Source of the DNA: Symsagittifera roscoffensis
Lineage: Eukaryota > Xenacoelomorpha > Acoela > Convolutidae
NCBI RefSeq assembly: GCF_963678635.1
Contig: NC_087062.1
Location: 13,622,670 to 13,686,669 of the forward strand
Length of the DNA: 64,000 nt
Direction: 5' to 3'
Part shown: positions 45,164 to 54,806 of the stretch, piece after piece
Layout: the number at the start of each line of letters is the position of its first letter
How positions within the stretch are numbered: position 1 is the first letter of the stretch
The notes under the pieces: generated by a model
What the model saw: the letters and a program-made list of their open reading frames with translations, nothing else
Databases searched by the model: none
Told to the model about the DNA's origin: nothing
Made by a program: the position numbers and the translations under genes

Positions 45164-46639
45164 ATAGATTGCAAACTAGCGCACATTATTTATCCCAATT
45201 TAGATTAGAGTCGTCGAATCGTCAAATTCAAATCTAAATAGTTTTGGAAAATATTCCGCACTTTCTTTGAACGTCAGAGCAACAATTAGTTGCTAATGGA
45301 ATTCTCAGTCGATATTTTTTTCAGTTATTTTTTTTCGTTGAGAGCTCAAGTCAGAGCTCGTTGATCGGTAAATTTTAGTCAAATCAAAAAGACTGCGTGT
45401 AGCATAGGAGAGAACTGAATGTTCTGACTTACTCTTTAGGCGTGACGACCAATTTACTTAAGTAGCAAAAAAATTAATCTTCCCTTACCTTAATTTATTA
45501 ATTGCCGCTTACGCTTTATAGAGCGCAATACAGCGGTCGTTAGTCCAAAATAGGTCAAGTATCGGTTGTCAAATCCCTCCAGTTTGTGCAAAAACTAATC
45601 ACAGGCAAAATACGCCATGAATATAAGTGCGGACTTGTATAAAAATTGCTTTCTTAAATAATCACTATGCTTCAGCTGGTATAAAAAATGGCGTCAACAG
45701 TTGCTCGTTATCATTTTACCCATACAGCTTATACTTACAGTTGTAAAAACAAGTGCTTGTAATAGGGACCTAGATTTGTTAGACCAGCTCCGGTGCTTTT
45801 GCCTTATGGTCTGGCGTTCGAACCTCGGCACATCAAGGACTTTTTCGTCGGTTTTAACGGAGTATCATGGTAGTTGCAAATGTTGTTCGATGTTATTTCA
45901 GGGGGGAATATATGAAAGCATTTTTTTCGGCTCAACTGGTGTCTGTTCAAAGATCGTCCGCTTTGTTCACGCTGTGTAAATTCATTTGCTGCTAATTTAA
46001 AATTCAAATGTCCTGTTGGCATGGTTGCCTAGACTTTTAGTGCCTGTTCACCTCTGTGCCTGCATAGTACCTTTGTCTCTTTTCGCTTTACTGCTCTGTC
46101 TGCAGCCTTGAAAAAAAAGACTGTGGCGGGAAAATTTGACCCATATTTTTGATTTTTTTGTTTTCTCAAAATCTACCCTCACAAAATTGGATTTTTTCTT
46201 TCAATGATTAAAACAAATTTGAAAAACTTGCTTGCATAATTGGCTACAATCAAATTTTTCTGCTAAAAAGTTATGGCCATCTGTATCGTCAAATTTTCGA
46301 TTTTTTTTACGATTTCTTTGAGTTATCTAGAAAATTACAATCCCATTTATGAGATTTTGAGTTCATTACAAGAACAAGAACAAGTTGTCAGATTTTTATT
46401 TGCAAATACTCAAGTTTCTTTGACACAACAAGTTTTGGCCCTCGGAAAATTCAAAATTTACCTTTGGGTTTAGTAAGAAAAAACAGGTTGCGGGATTCTC
46501 TTCTGCAAAAACAGCAAATAATAATAACAATAATAAAACTATGATTCTCGGAAGTGTCTGATATCATATCTGATATCATAGGTTTGTTGAATCAAAACAA
46601 CAGCTTGTTGAAAGCCTGCATAAAGAAAATTTTTAGAAA

Positions 46640-47835
46640 AGTTTATGATGCCCCTGAGCTGAGTAGATTACTTTGCTATCTAACTAAAGATCAAGCCAGG
46701 GGCTGATTTAGAATATTCTCGTGGGTTGATTTTCCAATTTTACGCAGTTCGTGTCGCATCAGAATGACAAATTCAAAAATAACAAATATGTACCTCCAGC
46801 TTTAGCTGGGCCCTATTTGTATTTTATCGAAATGTACAAAAGTTTTGATTAACATTGTTTTTTTTTCATTATTTTTTATTTATTTCGGCTTATTTTCTTC
46901 ATGTTTGTGTTGTGTCGCCTCTGTGAAAAATTTGCAGTTGACTTGCTCTTTATTTCAAAATTTGTATTTTAAAAAATAAATAATAATAAGTTTGTTTTCA
47001 AGCTAAGCGCGCTACAAAAATTTATAAAACAATATAGTTCAACTTTCGAAGAGCACCAGCTTAAACGGACACTGAATAATATCCAGCCTGAATATTATCC
47101 AGCCATGTCAGCTGTTTACAAATTAAGCAGATGATGCGATCAATTTAACGCGTGCTGAGTGCTTGACGGTTCCGATACCGTAACTGCTTACAAAAACGTG
47201 GAGGTCTTCGTTGCGAAGCGCCCCTACCGCCAAGGCCATACTAATATAATCAAATTAATGAATCGCATTCTGTTCTATTTGATTTTTTCATCGGCAAAAA
47301 TTTTTCGGCAGTAATAATTTATTGACAGTTTTAGACTAATCTGATTGGTTTAAAATTACTAACGACTTGAATACCTTTTTGACGCATATAGTGTGCACGC
47401 TTATAACTTGCTGTTTTGAATTTTTAAAATCTTGATGACCACCAATTAAACTTACCCTAGGTCAATGGTCTCACTTAGCGTTTCAGCTTTTCTATTTTTC
47501 CTAAACTCTAAAGCATTTTCACCAATTTAAAGAAAACATTGTCTATCGCAATTTTTTACTGACTTGAAAATATGTTGATCTGTACACTTGAAAATTTCTT
47601 TTACCCATTTGTCTAGTAGGAGGTCTAAAGCAGGATGATTGTTTTCATCGTTATTATGTTAGCATCGAGTTTTTACAAGCTTGTACAATTTTTACAGATA
47701 CTTTAAAAACTTTGAAAATCTTTAGAAACAACTTTTGAGATTCCCCTGAGCTGAGTAAATCACTTAGCTGTCTAAAATATGAGATCAGACCATCAGGGCG
47801 GATCTAGAATATTCTGGAGCGTGAGGGGAGAATTT
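46640..47835. repeat. Pair of direct repeats about 1.1 kb apart
   Basis: The segments at about 46640-46735 and 47725-47830 share CCCCTGAGCTGAGTA, a CTATCTAA / CTGTCTAAAA block, GATCA and GATTTAGAATATTCT / GATCTAGAATATTCT. Each contains a CAGGGGCTGAT- or CAGGGCGGAT-type terminus like hAT ends. They may be the left ends of two related elements. Confidence 0.5.
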
Positions 47836-48060
47836 TCTCTCGAGGGGTTGGGTGAGCAAGTTGCTTTTCAGAAATCACCTAAAAAGTGAAACCCTTTTCA
47901 GTGGTTTCCGAAAAACACTGAAACCACAATTTTCTTCTTAGCAGCAAAGTAATTTTTTTTCTATAAAAAAATGCTCTCTCGTTAATGGCGCAAATGGATG
48001 TAAAATTTTACCAAAGAGGGAAGTTTTTCGCAAAAGTTTGGCAACCAGAATTGACGAGGG

Positions 48061-48285
48061 TGCATTACGAGGCCAAACTGTGCATTTGTGAATTTTGAGC
48101 ATATTCCGCAACCAGGACGCTCCCTTTGTTCTTTTGTTCTTTCATTTTCTTTGATAGTTCCGATAAAATTTCAACAGTTTAGACAAAATTTGAATAGTGT
48201 TTAACGACTTGTCTCTGGAATCCAGAAACATGCACACACAAAATTGTGCGCCTGTCTATAGTGCACAGTTTGGCCTCGTAATGAG
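48061..48285. mobile_element. Small inverted-repeat element (MITE-like), 225 bp
   Basis: The termini 48061-48084 and 48262-48285 are reverse complements at 22 of 24 positions (inner core GAGGCCAAACTGTGCA). There is no coding capacity. The size and terminal repeats fit a MITE. No target-site duplication is obvious. Confidence 0.65.
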
Positions 48286-48397
48286 TGAAATATAAAGAAA
48301 AGAGGCCAAAACTGTTTGTAAAGAAAAATTTCAAAACAGTGTATGATTAACACAGTGCGTCCAAAATCCACATTTACCCCCTAAAGCAGCATTGCTG

Positions 48398-48403
48398 TTT
48401 ATT
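48398..48403 (-). terminator. Poly(A) signal of the sulfotransferase gene
   Basis: AATAAA on the minus strand lies about 20 nt after the sulfotransferase stop codon. Confidence 0.55.
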
Positions 48404-48421
48404 TTCCCAAAAATTCCGCCC

Positions 48422-48840
48422 CTAAGCAGGGTAATCTTGCGGCCTCAAATAGTGAAGCTTGATCATTCTTAACTTCTTGTCAAAATCATCCAAAATGTTG
48501 TATGCACTGGTTCTGTTGATGAGATTCAAGGCTTCCTCGCCCAAATCAACTTTTTGCTGTCGTTTTCCTGTATTTGAGTTAGCGTCTAACACAGCACAAA
48601 AAGATCTCTGCCATACAGTAGCGTCATTGTCCAATTCGAGGAAATGTGCAATTCTCAGAAGCTGCAAATGTAGATTTTCCATCAAATCTTCGTAAGAAAT
48701 GATCAACATTGGCTTCCCGTATTCTGTAAGTTTTATCGTTCTTTCGGTCTGAGATTTTAAAATGGAATCAAACTGCCCTTTGAATTGATTTTCACGGCCA
48801 CTAACTTCCAGAAAATGATCTTTCGATGTGAACGCCCTGG
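48422..48840 (-). CDS. Sulfotransferase, 3'-terminal exon (WSCD-like), partial
   Basis: The minus-strand frame runs from an acceptor (GGTCAG, AG at 48842-48841) to a TAG at 48424-48422. About 139 residues are visible, starting SARAFTSKDHFLEVSGREN. The diagnostic part is KPMLIISYEDLMENLHLQLL, matching the VVRYEDL region in the C-terminal half of PAPS-dependent sulfotransferases. It is followed by RIAHFLEL and a GKRQQKVDL segment where the family has the FKR motif of the 3'-phosphate site. WSCD and related carbohydrate sulfotransferases end in a similar way with a DYP-type tail; here it is RPQDYPA. The 5' PAPS-binding exon (PGSGNTW type) was not found upstream, so the gene is either incomplete in my reading or decayed. 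The role would be sulfation in the Golgi. Confidence 0.65.
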
Positions 48841-49504
48841 CTGACCTTCATACATAAGAAATACTTATCATACAATTTCTTGCCGCAAAGGTGCTTACGA
48901 TAAAACTCCATATTTGAAATCTATGGCAGAAGTGCTTATCGTAAAAGTTCAATGAATACAATGTATCTGATTTGCATTTGCTTACATCGCTACATAAAGT
49001 ATTTTTCAAAACAAAAATTACGAAATTGAGTTCTACTTAAAGTTCTGTGTGAAAATAAATGCGTTTTCTTAAATGGCAAATCTCATAGTGCACTGCATCT
49101 CTAAGATTATTGCCACAGCAGTGGATTTTTATTTGAGAAAATCTTTGGTTTGCTACGTTCTGAGAAATAACACAGAAATAAAAAACTATATGCACGTACT
49201 GAAATTATATAGAAAATACGACAAAACTTTTTACAGAAATTGTATGATAAGAAGTTTTAAATACGCGGGAGCATTCATTATCTTCACTCGTGACCGGGCA
49301 AATTGAGCCAAGGAGCTTCGCAAAGGATTTCTAGTTAACACAATGATCTTTTCCAGGGAAGAAATGAACGGGTCTAAAACATAATCAACAAATCATTTGA
49401 GATGGAAAAAACGTATCGCAATACGAAACTTTTTTTTTCATTCCAGTAGTGCATAATATGGCGCCGACATATACTGAACTTGAGCCAAAACTTTTTGTTC
49501 CGAT

Positions 49505-49960
49505 CATTTGAAAAGTGTGGAGGAACTTTGTGTTCGGGTTTGTTTAGTTGTTTTGTTTTCAACGCAAAATCAGGTAACCACAAGTAGTTAATGGTATGGG
49601 TCGTGTGAAATGTCATATTAAAGCCCTGACAGCTGTGATTCGAACATCAAAAAATTTTCAAAAAATTGTCCCAGTATTGAGAAAATCAGGTTGAAAAGTT
49701 TTAATTTTCAGTCCTATTTCGAGCGAATAAAGCGAGCGAGCAGGCTTAATATTTTACGATAGCCCAATTTAAAGCTTCAAAACTTTTAGCGTCTTTTGGA
49801 ATAAAAAAAATTCGACTGTCGAACATACCTAAGCTCTAGCTTTCCTTTCAGATCCTTTCATCACACCACTCAGAAAAAAACGGCACTAATGAAAAAAAAT
49901 GTTGTTTTTTAAGACTATTGTCGGAAAATTATGTGCTACTTGCTATCCTTATTGGTTTCT
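49505..49960 (+). repeat. Dispersed repeat family C, copy 3
   Basis: It shows the blocks GTGGAGGAACTTTGTGTTCG, GCAAAATCAGGTAACCACAA, AAAGCCCTGACAGCTGTGAT, TCGAACATC and CAGTATTGAGAAAATCAGG, ending with TGTGCTACTTGCTATCCTT. It is shortened relative to copies 1 and 2. Confidence 0.6.
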
Positions 49961-49987
49961 TTAATTAGTCTTTCAAAAATTAATCCC

Positions 49988-50072
49988 TATTGTCCCGACT
50001 TTCGATACGAAAGTAACGGAATATTTGTGCTCGGGGCGGGTTTTTTTTTTCAAACAAACTTTGACTATTTTA
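49988..50072 (+). repeat. 85-bp direct repeat, left copy
   Basis: ATTGTCCCGACTTTCGATAC, GAAAGTAACGGAATATTTGT and GCTCGGGGCGGGTTTTT match the block at 54726-54806. The two copies bracket the Ty3/gypsy debris. Whether they are LTR remnants cannot be decided by eye. Confidence 0.6.
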
Positions 50073-50439
50073 GCCGGAAAATTTTAATATCATTCAAAAG
50101 GTATTGTTGTTCTGAGCTTAAATTTGAAAAGATATTTCACCCATGATCATTTTTCATAAAGTTATGGGGGTTTAAAGATTGCCATCTTGGCCAATTTGGG
50201 ACAATTAACGAGCGATATATTTCGCGCTCTTAAGGCGTAAGCGGAGATTTAATCCGTCTTAGAAATCGTTCCAAATTGGTAAATTGGTTGAAAGAAGCTT
50301 ATTTGCCATAATTGGTTTGTTACAAGGAGCGAAATCTATCCTTTTGTACTTTATATGGCGTGTGGGGGAATGATTTTCATTTTAAAAAAATCAAATTTTA
50401 GAAGAAAAATTTTTTTTTTAAAATTAATTAACATTTTTA

Positions 50440-50515
50440 ATGTTCCTACTGCTCCATAAACTTTAAAAGGCAGTCGGAACATTCAGGGCTTCGCCCTGAT
50501 ACGAGCAGTCTTGTT
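50440..50515 (+). repeat. Repeat family E block
   Basis: CTGCTCCATAAAC, AGGCAGTCGGAACATTCAGG, GCTTCGCCCTGATAC and GAGCAGTCTTG recur at about 58215-58280, partly at 25445-25490, and inverted at about 38985-39060. The short GC-containing core with GGGCT(T/C)NGCCC can form a small hairpin. Confidence 0.55.
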
Positions 50516-50833
50516 GTGTTTTAAGCTCGCGTAACAACCAAAATCCTTGCTGTTATGACTTTTGAAGAAAGTGAGGATTACGTATGCTAGGAGTGGTGTT
50601 TTTTTTTCGTTCTCTTTCGGGGACCGAGCTCTGGATCTACGTGTTCACAGAAAATTTGCGCTCATCGCTACACTAACACTTAACGATCGCAGCGAACTGA
50701 TCCAAACTAATGCTGGTTTTATGTTTGATGCTGTAAGTAAAAGGTGCTTTATTTACGCGTGGCGTTTTATCCAGCACTACAACATTTTTCCAAATTAAAT
50801 TGAGTTGTAAACTAGATAAATGTCCAGATATGA

Positions 50834-51082
50834 CTAAGTTGGCAATACAAAATTGGTGTGTAATTCTACAGCCAGCCTCAGGTCTTGACCCAAAAAAAAG
50901 TTCTCCCCCAGAGTTGTCTGAAGTTTAAAGGGAATTTCGATGTCCCCGATAGTCTGTAGCGCAAATCCAAAGTCTCCGCAGCTCTCAATTACGACGTTTG
51001 GCATGTTTGCTACGCACTTATCTAAAACGCTATTCGTTATGTTTTGATAATTAGATCGTAGATGTTCTTGCTTGGGAAGAGC
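50834..51082 (-). other. Unassigned open frame without ATG start
   Basis: An 82-codon frame between stops has a balanced composition (for example NVVIESCGDFGFALQTIGD, then LGENFFLGQDLRLAVEL). It has no start codon near its 5' end. The LGQDL region is faintly like the end of a retroviral-type aspartic protease. I cannot assign it; it may be an exon, a retroelement fragment or chance. Confidence 0.25.
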
Positions 51083-51949
51083 TCATTCCTTTACGTTTTG
51101 CTAGGAACTACAATAACATGAACAATTCTGATTTTTCCTCCTCCAAAAAAGTTTCTTGAATTCCCCAACAAATTTTAACAGCTGTACACGTTAACGCTCA
51201 AGCTTTGTTTCCCCTTTCAAACTTGATCGGATTAAATTAAAATTGTAAAATTGGAAAATTGCTGACTTGTATGGAGTATAAATGAGACATATATGGAGTA
51301 CCTCACCAGACGAATAAGGCAATTAAATACATGCGAGATGTTTTAAATCATGAATGTGTCTTACAGCAGAAAATCGATTTAAGGGTGAATGCCAAACAGA
51401 CAGGTCGTGCTCAAAGCAACATTTTATTTGGAATTTGATCTTTGGTGTTGAGATTTACACTAGCCTAGCTTCAAGTCTATTTAAAGTTCACATGATTCAC
51501 TTCATCTTAATCGATTTTGGTTTGATTTCTCATTTTGTCTGTAGAGATGCCCTTAGCAAAGGAGACCACGGGTAATAAATTTCAGTTTTTAGCGTACACT
51601 TCATAAATTTCTGGCCACATGATGCGGCCCTCAAAAGGAAAAGCTTTTCGGGGTTAGTGCATTCTGGGAACGACCTATACAAAAACCACTGGTAAAGTGG
51701 GAAAAAAGGAACAGCATGTCATTTTAGCCATCATCAGTAAAACTCGTTTTGATCTGGAAGATCTGCAAGAAAAAATGACAAAACTCGCAGTCCCCGAGCA
51801 ACCTATTTATAAACAGTAACATGCACACCCGAACAATCAGCAATTAGATAACAGAGAGTGCAACGCTTAGTGTTGATTTACAAATGGGAAAATGAATGCT
51901 CACGTATTAAAGCCATAGGATATTCAAATAACGGAACAAAGGGTTTTAA

Positions 51950-52880
51950 CCCTCTGACTGTATAATATGCTGAAAATACGTTCAAAACCTTTCGAAAAAC
52001 AGGGAATTTGACATATTTACGCTGTTTTCTAGAAAACAGGGGTGGAATGCGTCATATGAAATATTCCGTACATGTCTTTGGATCTTAGAACAATTTTGCG
52101 AAGTAGGCACACCGGAGGGTTTTTAATTACGAGATATGTTCACATTTAATCTCGCAACTACGGATATGCAAAATGGTTTCCTAAAGAAACGTTAGACCCC
52201 TTACCACGTATAGAATTTGCGATCAATTAGGAAATGATGGGAAAGAAATAGCAAAAACTCTAAGTACTAACACCCAAATTCTAAGAAACTCTTTCCAGGA
52301 ATCACAAGAAACTTCCCATGTTGATAATAAGAGGGAGACCGAGCACCCGAAACAAGAAGATCAACGATCACGATCAGACAAAAACAACAATGTTACGATC
52401 AGAGGTTTGATCTGGAAGATCTTATGCAAGCAAAACTGGCGCAACTCGCATCTGACTGTGGAATATGCTGAAGAAACATTCAAATCCCATTGGAAAAACA
52501 AACATTTCGACATATTCACGCTGTTTTTAAAAAATTTGGCGCGGATTGAGTCATAATAAAAATTCCGTACAACTTTTTGGAACTTGGAACAATTTTGCGA
52601 AGAGGGCTTATCGGAGGACATTTAAATACGAGATTTGTTCACACTCAATCTCGCAACTTCGGATATGCAAAAGGGTTTTCTTACAAAAGCGTTAGACCCT
52701 TACCACGTATACGGCATTATTCCATTAGAAAATGATGGAAAAGAATTGGCATTTCTTCAAAACACTAACAGCCAAAATCTAGAAAAATCCATGCAGAAAG
52801 CACAAAAAAATTCCTATGTTGATGATAATAGGGAGACTGATCAACCCGAGACAGTAGCAACAATGATCACGATCAGAGAT
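51950..52880 (+). repeat. Roughly 500-bp direct duplication inside the retroelement
   Basis: Unit 1 (about 51950-52380) and unit 2 (about 52450-52880) share, in order, AATATGCTGAA, a TTCGACATATTCACGCTGTT-type block, GAACAATTTTGCGAAG, TTGTTCACACTCAATCTCGC (with changes), GGATATGCAAAA, GTTAGACCC, TTACCACGTATA and GATCACGATCAGA. Divergence is clearly visible, so the duplication is old. It lies where gag would be expected, upstream of the protease trace. Confidence 0.75.
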
Positions 52881-54700
52881 TACAAATTTGTGCGGAGAAT
52901 ATAGACTACAATGTGACCGCACGCATAAAGAAACTTGCTCTGCAATAGGAAAGTTTTGTAGCAGCTGCGGAGCAATAATCAGTTACCTCAAATTTGTCGA
53001 TCGAAAAAACACTGGAGAATAAACGGCAGTCTACAAATTAAATAGTAGACCAGCGATCCTTATCGACAATGGCAACCGGGGCTCGGATACCGAAGTTTTA
53101 TCCTGTGTTTTTGACATGATGAAACCGTTGCCGATCTACAATTGTACGCGCATTCTTCTTTAGAAGATAAAAAATGTTGCATTTTATCCAATGAATCAGA
53201 CCAACAAAAATTGGGTTTCAAACAAGGATTTAATTCATGGGGCGCATGATTGGAATTACAATCGGGGACCTAGAATTTTTATTCATAGCAACTAATGTGA
53301 GTGTGGCCACTATATCTAACCATGAAGCCATTAAAACCTATTGGACATAGATCGTGGACCTAAGCCTACAATCGGCCGGTTGGCAAGCAACGATCGTAGA
53401 AACCTCTTTAGCAGATTGTGGTTTAAAAGTGAATCTAGCTAAAAAATTCAATGGGTTGCTTACATGGCTAAGATTGGCAACTAACTTCTTCATTCACAGC
53501 TACGCATGAAAAATGGTAAGCGCATCACAATCAACTTGCAAGAGAAATCACAAAAAATTAGACAGCCCAGAAAACATAAACACATAAAAAACTTTATAGA
53601 TGTCCGAATAAAAGTTTCGTTTAGCTATTATTATTATAGTTGAAGGTGTATTATCTAAACAATTTGCACTAGATTTTACAGTTTAGAACAAAGCCACACA
53701 AAAAAATGTTTACCAGATGCCTAAAATTACCATACTAATGTTTTGCCAACAATTTACCCGATCGAATAAGCCGACACTCTGTTTTTCCAAGTTCGGACTG
53801 AAATAAGCAATCTCACAGCAACCATTAGATTTTACAATCAAATCCCGTACTAATTTAAGCAAAGTGGGGGAAACGCTACCAGGCTTTTCGGCTTTACCAA
53901 TTCTAGGTGGCTTTTTACGGATTGACCGACAAGGCGGCTAGGTTTCAACAGGCGCTAGATAAGATTTTATCAGGGCTTCAGGGTACGTACTGTTTCTTAG
54001 ATGATATCCGAATAGTCACTAAAGGCGATCGTGGAAAACACGTAGAAATCGTGGAACACGTGGAGAGCAGAGAATCTTGTCTTCAAAAACTAGATTTCCA
54101 TCAATTTTTTCCTGATTTTAGCGAAATGCCGAACTATGAAAAGGAACATAGAGTGACTAAGATTCAACATTAATAGAGAAGGGTCAAAACCACTCATTAG
54201 AAAAATTGGCGCGATAGCAAAGCTACCCGTACCAAAAAGCAGGAAACAACTGCGATCATCCATTCGGTCCATATAACACTTGGTAAAATTTCTACCAGGC
54301 TCAGCACAGGATGCTCTAGGATCACGACCGCTGCTGAAAACGGATGAAAAAAGTGTATGGAGCAAAAAACATATTGAAAATTTTGAGTTGCTTGAAACCA
54401 AATGAGGCTAGTTCTTTTACAAAAACCTTATAACCAAACAAAAGAAACGGTCGTTGTTCGCGACGCATCACACGACGGACTAGTTTGCGCACTGGAACAA
54501 AAAGCGGGAACAGGATAGATTGTCACTTCATAGGCATCAAAGTATTCCAACAATTGTGATAAAAAACTCAAGGCACGAGCTGAGCTGTAGTCTTGTTAAT
54601 GGAGCATTTCACTTGCTTTTTACTGCAAAAATTTCACAGTGGTAACAGATCATATGACGCTTCTCAATACACTGAAACCACATCGGAGTATTAAAACGAA
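51950..54700 (+). mobile_element. Decayed Ty3/gypsy-type retrotransposon
   Basis: Pol traces occur in the correct order on the plus strand. A protease-like AILIDNGNRGSDTEV lies near 53054-53098. The RT segment at about 53907-54030 contains FYGLTDKAARFQQALDKILS and FLDD where YLDD is usual. The RT-RNase H linker is AIAKLPVPKSRKQLRS near 54210-54260. RNase H traces are VVVRDASHDGLVCALEQKAG near 54450-54510 and NFTVVTDHMTLLNTL near 54630-54675. Frames change repeatedly and stops are common. The 5' part holds a roughly 500-bp direct duplication. No integrase and no clear LTR pair were recognised, so the outer limits are approximate. Confidence 0.75.
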
Positions 54701-54725
54701 TCAATCAAGTTAAACCAGATTGATT

Positions 54726-54806
54726 ATTGTTCCGAATTTCGATACGAAAGTAACGGAATATGTGTGCTCGGGGTGGGTTTTTTTTTCTTCAGACAAATTT
54801 CGACTT
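54726..54806 (+). repeat. 85-bp direct repeat, right copy
   Basis: ATTGTTCCGAATTTCGATAC, GAAAGTAACGGAATATGTGT and GCTCGGGGTGGGTTTTT match 49988-50072. Confidence 0.6.

Larger units (their letters stand above)
36662..48397. other. Long intergenic, repeat-rich region
   Basis: No gene is supported over about 11.7 kb. It holds a C-run/G-run hairpin (37221-37299), an S2 SINE-like copy (38385-38760), an inverted family E copy (about 38985-39060), a family C copy (41610-42375), a GGCGCA microsatellite in a possible TIR element (about 44680-45163), a tRNA-like SINE head near 45770-45830 with TTCGAACC, and direct repeats near 46640 and 47725. A short GC-richer patch at 43490-43610 has an open frame and nearby AATAAA but no recognisable domain. 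Confidence 0.5.
48847..50833. other. Non-coding region upstream of the sulfotransferase exon
   Basis: It contains family C copy 3 (49505-49960), an 85-bp block repeated at 54726 (49988-50072), and a family E block (about 50440-50515). No exon matching the 5' part of a sulfotransferase was recognised. Confidence 0.45.

Noticed and set aside
45770-45840. tRNA gene near the TTCGAACC motif
   Set aside because: The B box is good but the acceptor and anticodon stems do not pair; more likely a SINE remnant.
49988-54806. Calling the 85-bp blocks true LTRs
   Set aside because: No TG...CA ends, primer-binding site or polypurine tract was seen beside them, and similarity stops abruptly after about 85 bp.
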